A stretch of DNA of 15,907 bases, from the NCBI GenBank assembly GCA_937967425.1, contig CALBST010000067.1:1-15907 (forward strand), in the 5' to 3' direction. A program made the position numbers and the translations under genes. This DNA is from an uncultured Caulobacteraceae bacterium (lineage in GTDB: Bacteria; Pseudomonadota; Alphaproteobacteria; Caulobacterales; TH1-2). The notes beneath the pieces were generated by a model. That model was not told the DNA's origin, made no database searches, and saw nothing but the letters and a program-made list of their open reading frames with translations. Below are positions 7,401-13,357 of this stretch, piece after piece. The number at the start of each line of letters is the position of its first letter. Position 1 is the first letter of the stretch.

Positions 7401-7904
7401 ATGAAACGCCTTCTCTCAGCCGTGGCTGCGGCTGCACTTCTTTCATCTCTCGCTGTCGCGCCGGCTGCTGCGCAAAACCGCACGGTTGTCGCGCAAAGCG
7501 GTACGGATAACGGTGTCGCCGCGTATCAGGACGGCCGCCGCAACCAGGCCAATATCGGTCAAAACGGCCGCCGCCACTACAGCCGCGCTGTTCAGTCCGG
7601 CTACAACAATTTCCTCCGCATGGAGCAAGGCGGCACGCGCAACGAAGCCGTCACCGAACAGAATGGCAGCGACAACGTCGCCGTCACCGGCCAAGAGGGC
7701 CGCAACCTCGCCGGCGGCATCTACCAAAGCGGCCGCGGCAACATCTCGGGCATCGCCCAGATCGGCAACGGCAGCATCGCCACCACCGATCAGGTCGGCC
7801 GCAACAACACCACCGGCGTCATTCAAGTCGGCAACAACCAAGATGCCAACGTCGTCCAACGCGGCAACGGCAACATCACCGTCGTCATCCAAGGCGGACA
7901 ATAA
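7401..7904 (+). CDS. Curlin repeat protein (major subunit-like, CsgA-type)
   Basis: The protein has 167 residues. Residues 1-25 form a Sec signal peptide ending APAAAQ. From residue 27 the chain is twelve consecutive 11-residue units with the pattern x5-Q-x-G-x-x-N and no insertions, plus a 9-residue last unit ending IQGGQ. Examples are RTVVAQSGTDN, GVAAYQDGRRN and EAVTEQNGSDN. This is the strand-turn-strand unit of curli amyloid subunits, where two such units make one coil of the beta-solenoid, so about six and a half coils. Once secreted it should assemble into extracellular amyloid fibres (biofilm, adhesion). GGGAG stands eight bases before the ATG. A strong hairpin follows the stop, then a CsgH-like chaperone gene and a second curlin. 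I assign major-subunit status only because it is longer and lacks the basic tail of the second curlin. Confidence 0.9.
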   Translation: MKRLLSAVAAAALLSSLAVAPAAAQNRTVVAQSGTDNGVAAYQDGRRNQANIGQNGRRHYSRAVQSGYNNFLRMEQGGTRNEAVTEQNGSDNVAVTGQEGRNLAGGIYQSGRGNISGIAQIGNGSIATTDQVGRNNTTGVIQVGNNQDANVVQRGNGNITVVIQGGQ

Positions 7905-7916
7905 CGCGTCGGTTTT

Positions 7917-7940
7917 GGGAAGGGCGTACGCGCCCTTCCC
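7917..7940 (+). other. Intercistronic stem-loop between curlin and csgH
   Basis: A perfect 10-base-pair stem, GGGAAGGGCG (7917-7926) with CGCCCTTCCC (7931-7940), carries the four-base loop TACG. It lies 12 bases after the curlin stop and 24 bases before the csgH start. There is no T-tract after it, so it is less likely to be a full terminator than an RNA-stabilising or partial-termination hairpin. Either would raise the first curlin above the downstream genes. The structure is seen; the role is inferred. Confidence 0.6.
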
Positions 7941-7964
7941 GCCCCTCGCACGGGAGCAACTACG

Positions 7965-8375
7965 ATGAAATCGCTCTTATTCATTGGCCTTAGCGCGCTC
8001 ACCATGGCGTGCGCCGCAAACGCCAGCCCGGCCCCGCAAACGCTCGCGGAAGCGCAAGCTCACGAGGCCGTCTCTTATGCGCCGCAAAGCCTGACGTGCG
8101 ACATCATCCGCACCCGCACGTCGCACGGCGTTGAATTACGCGCCGTTGCTTCAAGCGATGTCAGCGCGTTCGGCGAATACGAATTCGTTATCACCAAGCG
8201 CGACCGCGGCGGTTCGTCCGACATCATGCAATCGGGCGAATTCGATCTCTCTAACGGCCAAAGCGCCGATCTCGGCAGCGCCGAAATCAGCGTCGCACGC
8301 GGCGGCAGCTACGATGCCCGCCTCGAACTGATCAGCGTCGACGGCGAAAGCTGCGTCGCGGAGGAAAGCAGATGA
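7965..8375 (+). CDS. csgH: CsgH-like curli amyloid chaperone
   Basis: This 136-residue protein has a signal peptide (about 1-21, ending ANAS) and a small beta-rich periplasmic domain of the CsgC/CsgH type. Readable blocks are LTCDIIRTRTSHGVELRAVA, then GEYEFVITKRDRGGSSD, then QSGEFDLSNGQSADLGSAEI. Two cysteines, one at the start of the domain (LTCDI) and one near the end (ESCVAE), could form a disulfide. CsgH of alphaproteobacteria is known to hold curlin in a non-amyloid state in the periplasm. Its position between two curlin genes strongly supports the call. GGGAG stands eight bases before the ATG, in the same CACGGGAGCA context as the first curlin. Its stop overlaps the next start (ATGA). 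The MAC in the signal peptide is not a proper lipobox. Confidence 0.85.
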   Translation: MKSLLFIGLSALTMACAANASPAPQTLAEAQAHEAVSYAPQSLTCDIIRTRTSHGVELRAVASSDVSAFGEYEFVITKRDRGGSSDIMQSGEFDLSNGQSADLGSAEISVARGGSYDARLELISVDGESCVAEESR

Positions 8376-8806
8376 AACGCAAACAGCTATTTGTCAGCGC
8401 GATGGCGGCTACATTGATGATGACCATCGCGTCCGCGCACGCGCTCCCTTTGCGCCTACGGGCCAACCAAGTCACCGTCGAGCAGACGGGCGTGAACAAC
8501 GGCGCAGCCGTTGCGCAAACCGGCCGCGGCAATCGCGGCGTCGTCACGCAAAATGGCGTCGATAATCTCGGCGTCGTGCAGCAGAGCGGCAACGTCAACT
8601 CGGGCGGCATCCGCCAAGTCGGCACGGGTCACACCGCCACGCTGACTCAGAACAACAACAATAACACCGGCTGCATCGTGCAAAGCGGCACGGGTCACAA
8701 CGCCGACGTCAATCAGAATGGCGGCGAATACACTGCCTTCATCCAAACCGACCGCGGCGTGCGCCCGATCTCGGGTTGGCTCGCCAACCGCCTCTGCCGG
8801 CGCTGA
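8372..8806 (+). CDS. Second curlin repeat protein (CsgB-like candidate nucleator)
   Basis: This 144-residue protein starts at an ATG overlapping the csgH stop, with GGAGGAAA upstream, so it is coupled to csgH. A signal peptide (about 1-24) is followed by eight 11-residue curlin units, for example GAAVAQTGRGN, RGVVTQNGVDN and NADVNQNGGEY, one of which is very Asn-rich (TATLTQNNNNN). The ninth unit breaks down (TAFIQTDRG) and leads into a basic amphipathic tail, VRPISGWLANRLCRR. The mature part has two cysteines, one in unit 7 and one in the tail. E. coli CsgB also has a divergent basic last repeat that anchors it to the outer membrane and seeds CsgA, so a nucleator or anchor role is inferred here. 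The stop directly abuts the stop of the convergent lipoprotein gene. Confidence 0.87.
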   Translation: MKRKQLFVSAMAATLMMTIASAHALPLRLRANQVTVEQTGVNNGAAVAQTGRGNRGVVTQNGVDNLGVVQQSGNVNSGGIRQVGTGHTATLTQNNNNNTGCIVQSGTGHNADVNQNGGEYTAFIQTDRGVRPISGWLANRLCRR

Positions 8807-8817
8807 TTAGCGCCGGC
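8796..8817. other. Hairpin spanning two abutting convergent stop codons
   Basis: GCCGGCGCT (8796-8804) and AGCGCCGGC (8809-8817) form a perfect 9-base-pair stem with a four-base GATT loop. The loop and its closing bases hold the TGA of the second curlin (8804-8806) and the reverse-strand TAA of the lipoprotein gene (8807-8809). A smaller hairpin, GGTTGG with CCAACC (8774-8779 with 8784-8789), lies just before it. Neither strand shows a T-tract, so a transcription-end or mRNA 3'-protection role in both directions is possible but unproven. Confidence 0.55.
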
Positions 8818-9418
8818 GGCCGATCGGCACCGCGGTGCGTCCCGACATGCCGAGCGAGGTGGAGCAATATTCTTCAGGCGTCGTCAGTTGTGGGCGCATC
8901 GGGTCGCTGTCGAACGCGCTCTGCACCTGCATGACGCACTGATCCCAGGCGCGGATATCGGCGCGGCGCTCCTCATTGGTGCGCGGATCGCCGGCCGGCG
9001 GCGGCACCTGCGTCGTCACTTGGCCCGGCACCACAATATCTTCATCGGCTGAACGCGGGCGCGACGGCGCTGCCGTTTCCTGCGCCGGCGCCGGCGCTGG
9101 CACACTCACTTGCGGCGCGGCTGCGGGCGGCGCCGTTGGCTGCGTGCGCTGAGGCGGCGGCGTGGTCGCGACTGGCGCCGGCTGTTCGCGTTGCGCCGCC
9201 GGAGGGACGGTGAGCTGCGGCGCCTGTTGGGGGGCCGGCGTTGTCGCCTGCGGCGGCTGGCTTGTTTGAGGCGGCGGCAACGCTGCAGTGCGCTGCGGCG
9301 GCGGCGCGGACGCTGCCGGAGCCGGTCCAGACGAACGCGCGTTGCGCCCCGCAGGCTCGAGCCCGGCGCAACCCGCCAGACCCACGGCCAAGGCGACAAT
9401 CGCCAAACGTCCTATCAT
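8807..9418 (-). CDS. Pro/Gln/Ala-rich lipoprotein
   Basis: The start chosen is the ATG at 9418 (MIGRLAIVAL), with GGAG eight bases upstream; a GTG at 9442 would add eight residues. The 203-residue product has a lipoprotein signal with lipobox LAGC (lipid Cys17). Residues about 30-140 are a low-complexity linker rich in Pro, Ala, Gln and Thr, probably an unstructured spacer crossing the periplasm or peptidoglycan. The C-terminal 60 residues are folded-looking with two cysteines (WDQCVMQV and EEYCST), likely a disulfide. I do not recognise a family. It is convergent with the curlin operon, with zero bases between the stops, and the downstream partner of the sirtuin gene on the same strand (54 bases apart). 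A link to curli secretion is possible only by position. Confidence 0.8.
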   Translation of the reverse strand: MIGRLAIVALAVGLAGCAGLEPAGRNARSSGPAPAASAPPPQRTAALPPPQTSQPPQATTPAPQQAPQLTVPPAAQREQPAPVATTPPPQRTQPTAPPAAAPQVSVPAPAPAQETAAPSRPRSADEDIVVPGQVTTQVPPPAGDPRTNEERRADIRAWDQCVMQVQSAFDSDPMRPQLTTPEEYCSTSLGMSGRTAVPIGRRR

Positions 9419-9472
9419 TTCGCCTGCTCCTCTCTTCGCCACGAATTACATTAGCCTGAAAACGGCGCCCGC

Positions 9473-10186
9473 CTAGCCCGCGACGGCCACCATTTCCGCA
9501 ACCCAAGCAGGTACTTGCTCGCTTGCTTTCCCGTAACGTCCGAGATTGAAGGCGTGTGCGTTTTCCGAGGGTTCAAGATTTATTTCCATCGTCGGAATGT
9601 CAGCCGCGCGCGCGGCTGATACGAACCCCGCTGCTGGGTAAACATTACCGGACGTGCCGATCGAGACAAACAAGTCGGCGGCCGCCAAGGCTTCGTAGAT
9701 CTCATCCATGAACAGCGGCATCTCGCCGAACCACACCACGTGCGGACGCATGCCCCCGGTCCGTCCGCACGCCCCGCAACCGAGGTCGAGTGAAAGATCA
9801 CCGTCATAGGGCGCGAGCGCTCCGCAATCGTGACACCGCGCTTTGGCGATTTCGCCGTGCATATGGATGACGTTTGCTCCGCCTCGTTCATGGAGGTTGT
9901 CGACGTTCTGCGTGCAGATCGTGACGTTCCCCCCGCGCGCGGCCCAATGGGCCTGTAATTGCCCAAGCGCGATGTGCGCCGCGTTCGGTTCGACGCCGCC
10001 ATGGGTGTTTCTGCGCATGTTGTAGAAGTTGAGCACCTTCACAGGATCGCGCTCATAGCCTTGAATCGAGGCGACTTCTTCGATGCTGTATCGAGCCCAG
10101 ATGCCCCCCTGGTCGCGAAACGTCGAAAGCCCGGACTCCGCCGAAATCCCGGCGCCGGTCAAAATGAAGATGCGCTTCGCGATCAT
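9473..10186 (-). CDS. cobB: NAD-dependent protein deacylase, Sir2/CobB family
   Basis: The start chosen is the ATG at 10186 (MIAKRIFILTGAG), with GGAGG just upstream; a longer frame to 10222 lacks a good ribosome site. The 237-residue protein has all sirtuin motifs: GAGISAESGLSTFRD (11-25), TQNVDNLH (92-99), catalytic His110 in HGE, and four zinc cysteines (C118, C121, C137, C140). It would remove acyl groups from protein lysines using NAD+ in the cytoplasm. Tyr55 and Arg58 form the Y-x-x-R pair that, in class III sirtuins such as E. coli CobB and human SIRT5, binds succinyl and malonyl lysine, so desuccinylase activity is likely. No acyl-CoA synthetase or acetyltransferase gene is next to it. 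Confidence 0.93.
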   Translation of the reverse strand: MIAKRIFILTGAGISAESGLSTFRDQGGIWARYSIEEVASIQGYERDPVKVLNFYNMRRNTHGGVEPNAAHIALGQLQAHWAARGGNVTICTQNVDNLHERGGANVIHMHGEIAKARCHDCGALAPYDGDLSLDLGCGACGRTGGMRPHVVWFGEMPLFMDEIYEALAAADLFVSIGTSGNVYPAAGFVSAARAADIPTMEINLEPSENAHAFNLGRYGKASEQVPAWVAEMVAVAG

Positions 10187-10312
10187 GGAACCTCCGCCGC
10201 TGCTCAAAAGGCAGCCAGACATAGGATTCCCCGAAACCGCGACAAGTGTTGACGCGTTTTCCCCGATCCGCTTTGGGGTCCTGCGGGGGCAAACAGAGGG
10301 AAAGGCGCCAGA

Positions 10313-10834
10313 ATGCGCATCGCTTCAATCTTCGCCGTCGTGGCCCTGGCCACGCTGGCAACGGCCTGTGCGAACCGCACCGGCGACATGACCATCGCTC
10401 AGTGGTGCTCGCAGGACGCATCGCGCGGCAATACCGATATCTGCAAGCAGCATCGCGACACCGAAGAAGTCCGCACCAGCCTCGGCAGCCGCATCGCCGA
10501 GGTTTTCGGCGTCGCCAACCGCGCCCAGGAAACGGCTGACCAAGCCATGGCGCGAAATGTTGTTTGTGTCACCCGGACGCTCAACCGCACGCGCGCCGGA
10601 ACCTGCGATCCGGGCTACACGCTGACCGGCTGCACCCAGACCCGCTATACGCATCGCGCTGGCGGCATGGCGATCCTGCGCCAAATCAACGACACCGAAT
10701 GCCGCTTCAATTCTCAAGTTCTTGAAGTGCAAGTGCGCTGTTGCGCTATGGGTCCGAACCCGCCGCCGGCGACGATGGTGCGCGACACCGCTCCGCCCAC
10801 GCCCGAAACCCCGCAACCCGCGCCGGTTTCGTAA
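10313..10834 (+). CDS. Cys-rich lipoprotein, unknown function
   Basis: This 173-residue protein begins with a lipoprotein signal whose lipobox ends ATAC (lipid Cys19). AGGGAAAGG precedes the ATG. After the lipid Cys there are eight more cysteines (32, 44, 85, 98, 107, 130, 143, 144), an even number that fits four disulfides in the periplasm. The middle part (about 45-80) is helical and Gln/Ala-rich, the second half has short beta-like segments around the Cys pairs (including a CC at 143-144), and the last 25 residues are Pro/Thr-rich. I recognise no family. It is divergent from the sirtuin gene. A possible -35 TTGACG lies at 10249-10254, without a convincing -10. Its terminator lies inside the convergent thpR gene. 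Confidence 0.82.
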   Translation: MRIASIFAVVALATLATACANRTGDMTIAQWCSQDASRGNTDICKQHRDTEEVRTSLGSRIAEVFGVANRAQETADQAMARNVVCVTRTLNRTRAGTCDPGYTLTGCTQTRYTHRAGGMAILRQINDTECRFNSQVLEVQVRCCAMGPNPPPATMVRDTAPPTPETPQPAPVS

Positions 10835-10844
10835 GCTTCAGCGC

Positions 10845-11396
10845 CTAACCCAGTAACGGATACTCCGCTTCGAGCCTATAAAGGCTCGGAGCGGATTTTC
10901 GCGTGACGCTCGAATAGAGCCCAAAGCTCTCCACCCGAAACGGCGGCGCTTCAAACAAGCCCCACCGCGCCTCGAATGCCTGCACCCGATCAAGTGAGGC
11001 GCCGCTCAGATACGCCAGCGTCACGTGCGGTGTGAATTTGTGCGCCTCCGGCTTGAGCTTCACCCGCCGCGCCGCTTTCTCACACGCCGCCGCCAACTGT
11101 TTCAGCGCATCACTTTCCGCCACGCCGATCCAGAGCGCATGCGGATCGGCGCCGCCGAATGACCCCGCCCCTTTCAGCTGCACCTCAAACGGGCCAAGGC
11201 CGCGCGTCGCCGCTTCAAGTTCGCTGTCGAGATCTTCCGCCACGGGCTCGATGAGTTCGCCGAAAAAGCGGAGCGTAAGATGCAGGTTTTCACGCGGCCG
11301 CCATTTCGCACCGGGCACGCCTTTCATCAGCGCCAGCAAACGCGCGGCGGCGTCATCCGGAATGGCGAGAGCGGCGAAGAGGCGAAGCGACATCAT
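10845..11396 (-). CDS. thpR: RNA 2',3'-cyclic phosphodiesterase (2'-5' RNA ligase / LigT family)
   Basis: The product has 183 residues from the ATG at 11396 (MMSLRLFAAL; the next codon is also ATG). The 2H phosphoesterase signature is complete: HLTL at 39-42 and HVTL at 123-126, the two catalytic His-x-Thr motifs. The family hydrolyses 2',3'-cyclic phosphate ends of RNA and was first known as tRNA 2'-5' ligase. Other typical blocks are LRFFGE and the C-terminal SFGLYSSVTRKSAPSLYRL. No Shine-Dalgarno is visible before the start, and a 72-base inverted-repeat element begins nine bases upstream. A frame nine codons longer would be translated from that element and is rejected. The last codons also encode the terminator of the convergent lipoprotein gene. 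Confidence 0.92.
   Translation of the reverse strand: MMSLRLFAALAIPDDAAARLLALMKGVPGAKWRPRENLHLTLRFFGELIEPVAEDLDSELEAATRGLGPFEVQLKGAGSFGGADPHALWIGVAESDALKQLAAACEKAARRVKLKPEAHKFTPHVTLAYLSGASLDRVQAFEARWGLFEAPPFRVESFGLYSSVTRKSAPSLYRLEAEYPLLG
10864..10899 (+). terminator. Rho-independent terminator inside thpR coding sequence
   Basis: A 14-base-pair stem with one G-U pair (10864-10877 with 10882-10895) carries an ATAA loop and is followed on the plus strand by TTTT (10896-10899). It lies 30 bases after the stop of the Cys-rich lipoprotein gene and within the last codons of the convergent thpR gene (encoding part of APSLYRLEAEYP). Direction and distance fit termination of the lipoprotein transcript. 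Confidence 0.8.
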
Positions 11397-11405
11397 CAGG
11401 CAATT

Positions 11406-11477
11406 GGCAGTAGGCCGCGGCAATCACAACGAGTGATGCGCGATTCTTCTGCTGCCCATTGCCGAATGCCTACTGCC
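11406..11477. repeat. 72-base imperfect inverted-repeat element (REP/MITE-like)
   Basis: The outer arms GGCAGTAGGC (11406-11415) and GCCTACTGCC (11468-11477) pair perfectly over 10 bases. Inner arms GGCAAT (11419-11424) and ATTGCC (11458-11463) add 6 more, and a small internal hairpin (ATCAC with GTGAT, 11423-11427 with 11433-11437) is an alternative fold. The element begins nine bases before the thpR start. Intergenic elements built from short inverted words like this are often dispersed repeats; only one copy is seen in this window, so the class is inferred. Confidence 0.55.
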
Positions 11478-11489
11478 TCCTTCACATGC

Positions 11490-11517
11490 AAAAAAGCGGC
11501 GACCCAGTTGCCGCTTT
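11490..11517 (-). terminator. Rho-independent terminator on the minus strand with no obvious gene
   Basis: Arms AAAGCGGC (11493-11500) and GCCGCTTT (11510-11517) form an 8-base-pair stem around a nine-base loop. On the minus strand the stem runs straight into a run of six T. The nearest upstream minus-strand gene, the cytochrome, ends 302 bases before it. It would end either a long cytochrome 3' leader or an unrecognised small RNA. Confidence 0.65.
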
Positions 11518-11783
11518 GTTCGAGCATACATCACCATACGCTGTAACGTCGCCTGACGCCGGCCGAGACGAAGTGGCCCGCTTCCCTTGCAGCACCATTG
11601 CTGCGCGCGGTGTTTTCATCGGACGGGAAGACAACTCAGCGCGCGCCGTGGCCCTGGTGTTGTGTGCTGCATGAGCAATGCGAGCGGGAACCGGCGGACG
11701 GCGCCGATGTCTTCCGACATGCCGATGGAATACCCATCGCGTGGTTGCGTCAAGCTTCGAACATCAATTGTGATCGCATTGAA
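11518..11783. other. Gene-free, hairpin-rich intergenic region
   Basis: Part of the 423-base stretch (11397-11819) between thpR and the cytochrome gene. No reading frame here looks like a real protein. Several short hairpins can be read: GCAGC with GCTGC (11589-11593 with 11600-11604), ATGTC with GACAT around TTCC (near 11707-11720), and CGATGG with CCATCG (near 11722-11738). I compared it by eye with tmRNA, SRP RNA, RNase P RNA and tRNA signatures and found no convincing match. It may hold a small RNA ending at the 11490-11517 terminator, or be simple intergenic sequence. Confidence 0.4.
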
Positions 11784-11807
11784 ATGTGCGCGCAGCTGCA
11801 CGCACAT
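11784..11807 (-). terminator. Weak terminator-like hairpin after the cytochrome gene
   Basis: ATGTGCG (11784-11790) and CGCACAT (11801-11807) form a perfect 7-base-pair stem, starting 12 bases beyond the cytochrome stop on the minus strand. The loop contains a further GCAGCTGC palindrome. Only a short TTT follows, so termination would be partial. Confidence 0.45.
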
Positions 11808-11819
11808 CTCACGCGCGCT

Positions 11820-12236
11820 TCACTCCGCGGCGCGCGGCACTGTTGCGATGTAAGCGGCAACCGCGCGCGCGTCCTCTTCATTCAGACGATATGGCGGCAT
11901 CGGCGGACGCGTGTGCGAACCATCGGGACGAACGCCGGTTTGCAGGAACGCGATAAACTGCTCTTCGGTATAGTTCACCGGTCCTCCCGCCAGCGGCGGG
12001 GCATAGCTTGCGAAGCCCGGCGGGCCCGCGCCGATGTCTGCGCCGCGGAGCGCCTCCGCAGTGAGCGGCTCGCCTCCAGCGCCCCGTGGCGTATGGCAAT
12101 CGCCACAGAGCACGACGCCATTCACGAGATAATCTCCGCGCGCGACCAGCGCGTCGCCTTCCAATGGCGCCGGCGGCTGTTGTGCGCACGCGCCGAGCAC
12201 GGCCAACGCGGCCGCTCCAAGAACCAATCTCCGCAT
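11820..12236 (-). CDS. Small lipoprotein c-type cytochrome
   Basis: The start chosen is the ATG at 12236, with GGGGAG upstream; a longer frame to 12311 has no signal-like start. The 138-residue product has a lipoprotein signal with lipobox LGAC (lipid Cys17). The single haem site is C44-G-D-C47-H48, and Met113 in PPMPPY is the likely distal ligand, followed by the typical C-terminal helix EDARAVAAYIATV. It would be a membrane-tethered periplasmic electron carrier. The PLTAEALRGADIGAGPPG and PPLAGG stretch between resembles cytochrome subunits of membrane-linked dehydrogenases, but no dehydrogenase gene is adjacent. It lies 125 bases downstream of the persulfide-dioxygenase-like gene on the same strand, so acceptance of electrons from sulfur oxidation is only a guess. 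Confidence 0.88.
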   Translation of the reverse strand: MRRLVLGAAALAVLGACAQQPPAPLEGDALVARGDYLVNGVVLCGDCHTPRGAGGEPLTAEALRGADIGAGPPGFASYAPPLAGGPVNYTEEQFIAFLQTGVRPDGSHTRPPMPPYRLNEEDARAVAAYIATVPRAAE

Positions 12237-12361
12237 GACCCACTCCCCAGTGTGTTGCGACGAAGAGCAGTAGCGCCGCGTTCTGATCCGCTCAACGGGA
12301 AAACGAACCACAAGGACGGCGTTCGCGTTCGCACAAGACGCGGCGGCGTAAGTCCGGCAAG

Positions 12362-13225
12362 TTAGAGCGCGTCGATCGGCAGTTTCAAATAGCGCACGCC
12401 ATTATCTTCCGGCGGCGGCAGCTCGCCGGCTTGAATGTTCACCTGGATCGAGGGGAGGATCAGCACTGGCATCGCCAGCGTCTTGTCCCGCGCTTCTCGC
12501 ATGGCGACGAATGCATCCTCGGTCACGCCGTTGGCGAGATGGATGTTCTTGGCCCGCTCCTCGCCGATCGTCGTCTCCCACTTATATTCGTCACGACCGG
12601 GCGCCTTGTAATCGTGGCACAAGAACACACGCGTCTCGTCCGGCAGCGCCAGCAATTTCTGGATCGAGCGATAAAGCGTGCGTGCGTCTCCACCCGGAAA
12701 GTCAGCGCGCGCTGTGCCGTAATCCGGCATGAACAACGTATCGCCCACAAACACCGCATCGCCAATGCGATAGGTCACGCACGCAGGCGTGTGGCCAGGC
12801 GTGTGCATCACCTCAATACCTAAGGCGCCCAGCTCCAGTTTTTCGCCGTCACTGACCAGCTTGTCGAATGGTCGCCCATCCGCCGTGACATAGCCAAGAT
12901 TGAACACGCGCTTGAACACCTGTTGCACGGTTCGGATGTGCTCACCGATCACGATGGGCGCGCCTGTCGCCTGCTTCAGAAACGGCGCCGCGGAGAGGTG
13001 ATCGGCGTGCGCGTGGGTCTCCAGCAGCCACTTGACGCTGACGCCTTCCGCCCTGGCCGCATCGAGAATGGCCTGCGCTGAATCCGTGCCGGTGCGGCCG
13101 GACTTCTGGTCAAAATCGAGCGCGCTATCGATGATCGCGCCATGTTTTGTCGCGCTATCCCAGACGAGATAGCTCACGGTGAAGGTCGGCTCATGAAAGA
13201 AGGCGCAAACCTGGAGCGTTGTCAT
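12362..13225 (-). CDS. MBL-fold persulfide (sulfur) dioxygenase-like protein, Blh/ETHE1 type
   Basis: The 287-residue protein has a complete metallo-beta-lactamase metal site: H71-A-H73-A-D75-H76, His145 (HTPGH), Asp162 (GDTLF) and His204 (CHDY). The start MTTLQVCAFFHEPTFTVSYLV, the insert FKRVFNLG and the segment YGTARADFPGGDARTLYRSI are typical of the bacterial Blh branch related to ETHE1. Such enzymes use non-haem iron to oxidise glutathione persulfide to sulfite. Divergent to it is a TauE/SafE exporter that could remove the sulfite; the pair recalls the BigR-controlled sulfide-detoxification operons of rhizobia and Xylella. A bigR-like ArsR regulator is not in the window. Promoter elements and an inverted repeat lie upstream at 13247-13284. 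Confidence 0.9.
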   Translation of the reverse strand: MTTLQVCAFFHEPTFTVSYLVWDSATKHGAIIDSALDFDQKSGRTGTDSAQAILDAARAEGVSVKWLLETHAHADHLSAAPFLKQATGAPIVIGEHIRTVQQVFKRVFNLGYVTADGRPFDKLVSDGEKLELGALGIEVMHTPGHTPACVTYRIGDAVFVGDTLFMPDYGTARADFPGGDARTLYRSIQKLLALPDETRVFLCHDYKAPGRDEYKWETTIGEERAKNIHLANGVTEDAFVAMREARDKTLAMPVLILPSIQVNIQAGELPPPEDNGVRYLKLPIDAL

Positions 13226-13246
13226 GAATAACTCCTATCGGCCTCT

Positions 13247-13284
13247 ATATTAGTGCTTGCTAAATTACATTCAACGTCTATATG
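13247..13284. promoter_or_regulatory. Divergent promoter region with inverted repeat for the sulfur genes
   Basis: On the minus strand TTGAAT (13274-13269) and TAATAT (13252-13247), 16 bases apart, form a promoter 21 bases from the dioxygenase ATG. On the plus strand TTGCTA (13257-13262) and TATATG (13279-13284), 16 bases apart, form a weaker promoter toward the exporter. TTAG (13250-13253) and CTAA (13260-13263) make an inverted repeat around six bases that overlaps the minus -10 and the plus -35. The block is AT-rich in a GC-rich setting. One repressor could therefore control both genes; an ArsR-type (BigR-like) regulator is the family expectation. Confidence 0.5.
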
Positions 13285-13357
13285 TGCGACACGATGACGA
13301 TGACCGATCTCTCCCGAGGCTGAAAGTCATGCCATGGAATCGCTCTAGCGTGCGCGC

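Noticed and set aside
7443..7901. A regular repeat-containing frame opposite the long curlin
   Set aside because: Its periodicity is only the mirror of the 33-base curlin repeat.
11624..11674. A short frame ending in EDNSARAVALVLCAA, reminiscent of a tmRNA tag peptide
   Set aside because: No tmRNA acceptor stem, T-arm, CCA or resume-codon context is found around it; probably chance.
11598..12365. A 255-residue plus-strand frame across the intergenic region and the cytochrome gene
   Set aside because: Arg/Ala-rich shadow overlapping a cytochrome gene that has signal peptide and haem motif.
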